In this document: in pieces, positions 6,215 to 8,993 of the stretch
How the letters are laid out: every line of letters begins with the position of its first letter
Position numbering within the stretch: the stretch's first letter is position 1
DNA from: Candidatus Hydrogenedentes bacterium UBA2224
Lineage (GTDB): Bacteria > Hydrogenedentota > Hydrogenedentia > Hydrogenedentales > SLHB01
Length of the DNA stretch: 8,993 nt
Assembly: GCA_002348185.1 (NCBI GenBank)
Contig: DDYW01000169.1
Span: forward strand, 3,470 to 12,462
Direction of reading: 5' to 3'
The notes under the pieces: generated by a model
What the model saw: the letters and a program-made list of their open reading frames with translations, nothing else
The model's database searches: none
What the model was told of the DNA's origin: nothing
Program-made: the position numbers and the translations under genes

Positions 6215-6374
6215 GCGCACTTCCCCTCTCTTCGCTTGAGCCGGCGCCCGCGGCCGGAGCAGGTTCCGCCCGTTCGCGGCGACGGACTCTTCCTCGAATC
6301 CTCGTAGCCTGTTACGGCGGCCTCTGGAGTACACCAAAACGCCGCCCATCTGCAATCGCGCGTCATTCGGGAAC

Positions 6375-6404
6375 TTGACGCCATCGGCGCGGAATTGCGA
6401 TAAG
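6375..6404 (+). promoter_or_regulatory. possible promoter of the pectate lyase-like gene
   Basis: TTGACG (6375-6380) and GATAAG (6399-6404) are separated by 18 bp, matching the sigma70 consensus at 5 of 6 and 4 of 6 positions. The local sequence is also AT-richer than the surroundings. A transcript would start near 6411, about 60 nt before the ATG at 6470. The -10 match is modest. I saw no equally good promoter for the divergent metallophosphoesterase in the 255-bp gap. Confidence 0.35.
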
Positions 6405-6469
6405 AATGCATGGATGTGTCTAAAAGTGCAACCTGACCGTGGGCGTGCGTTACGCGGAAGGGGGTTCCC

Positions 6470-7918
6470 ATGAAGCGTTGTGTGGCGATAGCGTGGATGC
6501 TCCTTGCGGCCGCGAGCCCTGCCCGGGCCGGCGAGAGCGCCGCCCCGGACCGCGAGCACGCGGCGGGTGCGTTGCGGCGTGCCGTCGAATTTTTCGACGG
6601 CGCCGTATCCGTCGAGGGCGGGTATCTGTGGCGGTACGCGGCCGACCTGGCGTTGCGCGAGGGCGAAGGCAAAGCCACCGCATCTCAGGCGTGGGCGCAG
6701 CCCCCGGGCACCCCGAGCGTGGGCATGGCCCTGCTCCGGGCCTATGAATCCACGGGAGAAGCGTATCTGCTTGAGGCGGCGCGGAAGACCGCCCATGCCC
6801 TGGTGAAAGGCCAACTGGTTTCCGGCGGATGGCATTACGCGATCGAATTCGACCCGGAAAAGCGGACCCGGTATGCCTATCGCGTGGATTCGTCCGAAGC
6901 CCGGGGCCAGAACGTCAGTACGCTTGACGACGATACGACCCAGGCCGCGCTGCGCTGCCTGATGCTGACCGACAAGGCCCTCGACTTCACGGATGCAGCG
7001 ATCCACGACGCGGCCGGGTATGGTCTCGACCGGCTGCTGGCGGCGCAATACCCGAACGGGGCGTGGCCGCAGCGCTTCACCGGCCCCCCGGACCCCGAGA
7101 AGTACCCCGTCAAACCCGCGTCGTACCCGGACGCGTGGCCGCGAACGTACGAGGGGATGTACTATGAGGGCTACTACACGTTTAACGATAACACGATCAG
7201 CGATACCATCGAGACGATGTTTCTGGCCGTGGACATCTATGGCCGGGAGGATTGCCGCGACGCCGCCCTGCGCGCGGGCGATTTCATCCTTCTGGCGCAG
7301 ATGCCCGAGCCCCAGCCGGGCTGGGCGCAGCAATACAATGCCGCGATGCACCCGGCATGGGCGCGGAAATTCGAGCCGCCGGCGATCACCGGGGGGGAAT
7401 CGCAGGGGGTGATGCGCACGCTCCTGTACCTCTACCGGAAAACCGGCGAGGCGCGCTTCCTCGAGCCGCTGCCCCGGGCCCTGGAGTATTACGAGAAGTC
7501 CGCGCTTCCGGATGGCCGCCTGGCCCGGTTTTACGAACTGCGGACCAATACGCCGCTCTATTTCACCAGGGACTATCAGCTTACCTACAGCAGCGACGAC
7601 ATGCCCACGCATTATGGGTTCATTACGGCGTCATCGCTGCCGTCCATTCGTAAGGACTACGAACGGCTCAAGAGCATCTCACCCGAGGAATTGCAGAAAT
7701 CGTCAACCGCCCCCGAACCGGCGGCGCCCCGCCTGACGCCCGAACTTGCCGGGAACGCGGCCGACGTCATTGCGGCGCTGGACGAACGCGGCGCGTGGAC
7801 CGAAGCGGGCGATCTGCGGTATCACGAGCCGGGGTCCGCCGAGCGGGTGATTGATTGTCAGACGTTTATTTGGAACGTGGGCATCCTGGCCGAATACCTG
7901 GCCGCGACGGAGAGGTAA
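6470..7918 (+). CDS. secreted pectate lyase family 10-like protein
   Basis: The product has 482 residues with a clear signal peptide (MKRCVAIAWMLLAAASPARA, cleavage likely after residue 20), so it is exported. The body is alpha-helical with toroid-like repeats. It resembles polysaccharide lyase family 10 (Pfam Pec_lyase), whose members cleave polygalacturonate by beta-elimination with calcium. Family-like stretches are LLAAQYPNGAWPQRF (189-203), YYTFNDNTISDTIETM (235-250), GWAQQYNAAMHPAWARKFEPPAITGGES (284-311) and ARFYELRTNTPLYFTRD (352-368); Arg353 in ARFYEL is a candidate for the catalytic arginine, but I could not align it. An insertion with a Tyr/Pro-rich stretch (205-234) separates two motifs. 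About 65 extra residues form the C-terminus. The ATG has a GGAAGGGGG purine run 6-14 nt upstream. A broader alpha/alpha-toroid hydrolase or epimerase role remains possible. A ThuA-domain gene follows 126 bp downstream. Confidence 0.78.
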   Translation: MKRCVAIAWMLLAAASPARAGESAAPDREHAAGALRRAVEFFDGAVSVEGGYLWRYAADLALREGEGKATASQAWAQPPGTPSVGMALLRAYESTGEAYLLEAARKTAHALVKGQLVSGGWHYAIEFDPEKRTRYAYRVDSSEARGQNVSTLDDDTTQAALRCLMLTDKALDFTDAAIHDAAGYGLDRLLAAQYPNGAWPQRFTGPPDPEKYPVKPASYPDAWPRTYEGMYYEGYYTFNDNTISDTIETMFLAVDIYGREDCRDAALRAGDFILLAQMPEPQPGWAQQYNAAMHPAWARKFEPPAITGGESQGVMRTLLYLYRKTGEARFLEPLPRALEYYEKSALPDGRLARFYELRTNTPLYFTRDYQLTYSSDDMPTHYGFITASSLPSIRKDYERLKSISPEELQKSSTAPEPAAPRLTPELAGNAADVIAALDERGAWTEAGDLRYHEPGSAERVIDCQTFIWNVGILAEYLAATER

Positions 7919-7925
7919 AACCCGT

Positions 7926-7994
7926 GGGGACAGCGTACCAGGCGCCGGCGGACAACGAAGCCCCATCGGTCAGTCCCGGGTGTTCATTGTCCCC
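7926..7994. repeat. inverted repeat GGGGACA ... TGTCCCC
   Basis: GGGGACA (7926-7932) and TGTCCCC (7988-7994) are perfect 7-bp inverted arms 55 bp apart, filling most of the 126-bp gap between the lyase-like and ThuA genes. The outer ends resemble the GGGGACAG.../...TGTCCCC ends of dispersed repeats that I recall near REP-associated transposases. Seven-base arms at this distance can arise by chance, so this is a weak call. No transposase is present. Confidence 0.25.
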
Positions 7995-8044
7995 GTTGGA
8001 AAGAAGGATTCTCGAGAGAGACATTCGTGAAAGGAGCGAGGCTC

Positions 8045-8803
8045 ATGCGATCAGCGATCATTCTGGCAGTGCTCGGGGCGGTGGTGGCGGTGATGGCCTT
8101 CCCGGCCGCGGCAGGGGAGGAAGCGTCCTCCAGTCCAAAACCGTTGCGGGCGGTGGTCGTCACGGGCGGCCACGCGTACGACAAGGAGGCGTTCGAGGCG
8201 CTGTTCCGGGGTATCGAGGGGATTGAGTTCGTCTTTCAGGAACAGCGGGACCACAGCGAGTTGTTTGAAGACATTTCCGGCTGGGATTACGACGTGATCG
8301 TGTTCTATTCGATGACTCAGAACATTTCGGAGAAGCGCCAGCAGAACTTTCTGAGCCTGCTCGACCGGGGGGTAGGCGTGGTGGCGCTGCATCACATCAT
8401 TTCCGGGTTCAATGACTGGCCCGAATTTCAGAAGATCATCGGTTCGCGCTATCTGTTTGCGCCTGTCGAACAGGACGGCACAACACGTCCCGCTTCCTCC
8501 TACAAACACGACATCGAGGTCGAGGTGCGTATCGCGGACCCCTCCCACCCGGTTACGAAGGGGGTTACGGGATTTACCGCGGTGGATGAGACCTATCTGG
8601 GGTGCGCGTTTGAGCCGGACAACCACGTCCTGCTCACCACGGACCATCCCACCAGCGACCAGGCGATCGGCTGGGCGCGTACGTACCGGAAGTCGCGGGT
8701 CTGCACCATTCAACTGGGGCACGGCCCCTCGATATTCGCGGACCCCCAGTACAAGAAGCTCGTGGTGCAGGCGGTGAACTGGACGGCGCGCAGGACCGGG
8801 TGA
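8045..8803 (+). CDS. secreted ThuA-domain protein
   Basis: The 252-residue product has a signal peptide (MRSAIILAVLGAVVAVMAFPAAAG, cleavage near residue 23) and a ThuA domain (Pfam PF06283), a class I glutamine amidotransferase-like fold. The family was named from trehalose utilisation, but most members, especially the many secreted ones in Planctomycetes and relatives, have no proven reaction. Motifs are AVVVTGGHAYDKEAFEALF (36-54), GVVALHHIISGFNDWPEF (111-128), IADPSHPVTKGVTGFTAVDETY (163-184), and WARTYRKSRVCTIQLGHGPSIFADPQYKKLV (210-240). The ATG at 8045 has AAGGAG (8031-8036) 8 nt upstream; a GTG at 8027 would overlap that site and is less likely. It follows the secreted pectate lyase-like gene on the same strand, which fits a carbohydrate role, and is convergent with infA. 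It looks intact. Confidence 0.92.
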   Translation: MRSAIILAVLGAVVAVMAFPAAAGEEASSSPKPLRAVVVTGGHAYDKEAFEALFRGIEGIEFVFQEQRDHSELFEDISGWDYDVIVFYSMTQNISEKRQQNFLSLLDRGVGVVALHHIISGFNDWPEFQKIIGSRYLFAPVEQDGTTRPASSYKHDIEVEVRIADPSHPVTKGVTGFTAVDETYLGCAFEPDNHVLLTTDHPTSDQAIGWARTYRKSRVCTIQLGHGPSIFADPQYKKLVVQAVNWTARRTG

Positions 8804-8902
8804 GCGCGGCGTCCTGAGCAGAACATCCCCGTCGTGTATCCGTGTGGCGAGACAGGTCCTGTGCGCGGGGCGCACGACAAGCGCGGGGGAGTTCAGGCTG
8901 GA

Positions 8903-8930
8903 GCTCCGGTCGCGGGCCGCGTTCCGGAGC
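8903..8930. terminator. hairpin between convergent ThuA and infA genes, terminator-like
   Basis: GCTCCGG (8903-8909) pairs with CCGGAGC (8924-8930), and CGCG (8911-8914) with CGCG (8918-8921) inside it, giving a strong interrupted GC stem. It lies 14 bp past the infA stop and about 100 bp past the ThuA stop, in a convergent gap where both genes need an end. No U tract follows on either strand, so it is not a classical intrinsic terminator; it may instead mark or protect 3' ends. Confidence 0.4.
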
Positions 8931-8943
8931 GCGGCGGACCGGT

Positions 8944-8993
8944 TTACTTGAACCGGTAGGTGACGCGTCCTTTGGTGAGGTCGTAGGGCGACA
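8944..8993 (-). CDS. infA: translation initiation factor IF-1, C-terminal end (partial)
   Basis: The minus strand from the window edge encodes SPYDLTKGRVTYRFK followed by TAA (8946-8944). This matches the highly conserved C-terminus of IF-1 (SPYDLTxGRIxYRxK), the small OB-fold protein that binds the ribosomal A site during initiation. Fifteen full residues are visible; the rest of the roughly 72-residue protein lies beyond the window. The gene is convergent with the ThuA-domain gene. A 7-bp inverted repeat, ACCGGTT/AACCGGT (8938-8944 and 8951-8957), straddles the stop codon. Confidence 0.93.
   Translation of the reverse strand, partial: SPYDLTKGRVTYRFK

Noticed and set aside
6316..6346. GGCGGC (6316-6321) and GCCGCC (6341-6346) as an operator or hairpin in the divergent gap.
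   Set aside because: Six-base GC arms with a 19-nt loop are expected by chance in this composition, and nothing else marks the site.
6215..7612. The metallophosphoesterase frame stays open for about 465 codons upstream, giving a possible 708-residue protein.
   Set aside because: The upstream part is antisense to the lyase-like gene, is arginine- and glycine-rich without domains, and the real protein starts at a well-placed GTG (6214) with a ribosome-binding site and the family's usual N-terminus.
1..8993. CRISPR arrays, tRNA or rRNA genes, IS transposases, prophage or defence genes.
   Set aside because: No regularly spaced repeats beyond the 33-bp hairpin repeat, no cloverleaf-like or rRNA-like sequence, and no open frame with transposase, integrase, nuclease or helicase motifs was seen.

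Overview
The window is high-GC bacterial DNA with mostly G/C-ending codons. It holds eight complete or nearly complete protein genes and one small gene fragment at each end. The gene mix is leucine biosynthesis, a secreted PL10-type pectate lyase-like protein, a secreted ThuA-domain protein, a small membrane protein of a kind I associate with Planctomycetes, and a REP-like hairpin repeat. This suggests a member of the PVC/Planctomycetota or Hydrogenedentota-like lineages. That assignment is inference from gene content; there is no rRNA or other phylogenetic marker except 16 codons of infA.

Layout. Plus strand, 2-4164: the C-terminal end of an unidentified membrane protein, then leuC, a 99-residue three-helix membrane protein, leuD, and a large GT-C/ArnT-like polytopic membrane protein whose start codon is unclear. 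leuC, the small gene and leuD are separated by about 40 bp each and have good Shine-Dalgarno sequences, so they look like one operon. The large membrane protein follows leuD by about 30-110 bp depending on its true start. Minus strand, 6214-4275: a metallophosphoesterase, then a 350-bp gap with a good sigma70-type promoter, then a ferredoxin-NADP-reductase-like flavoprotein that ends in a clear intrinsic terminator at 4211-4249. That terminator lies in the convergent gap with the plus-strand membrane gene. Plus strand, 6470-8803: the pectate lyase-like protein and the ThuA-domain protein, both with signal peptides, divergent from the metallophosphoesterase. Minus strand, 8993-8944: the last residues of translation initiation factor IF-1, convergent with the ThuA gene.

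How the genes relate. LeuC and LeuD are the two subunits of isopropylmalate isomerase, and both have their key motifs. The two secreted proteins probably act on carbohydrate outside the cytoplasm. The flavoprotein and the metallophosphoesterase look like independent housekeeping genes. I see no phage, IS transposase, CRISPR array, tRNA, toxin-antitoxin or defence system, and no clear new multi-gene system. The points most worth a second look are the small membrane gene inserted between leuC and leuD, the 33-bp hairpin repeat at 5346-5395, the missing canonical start of the large membrane protein, and the structured leader of the flavoprotein gene.
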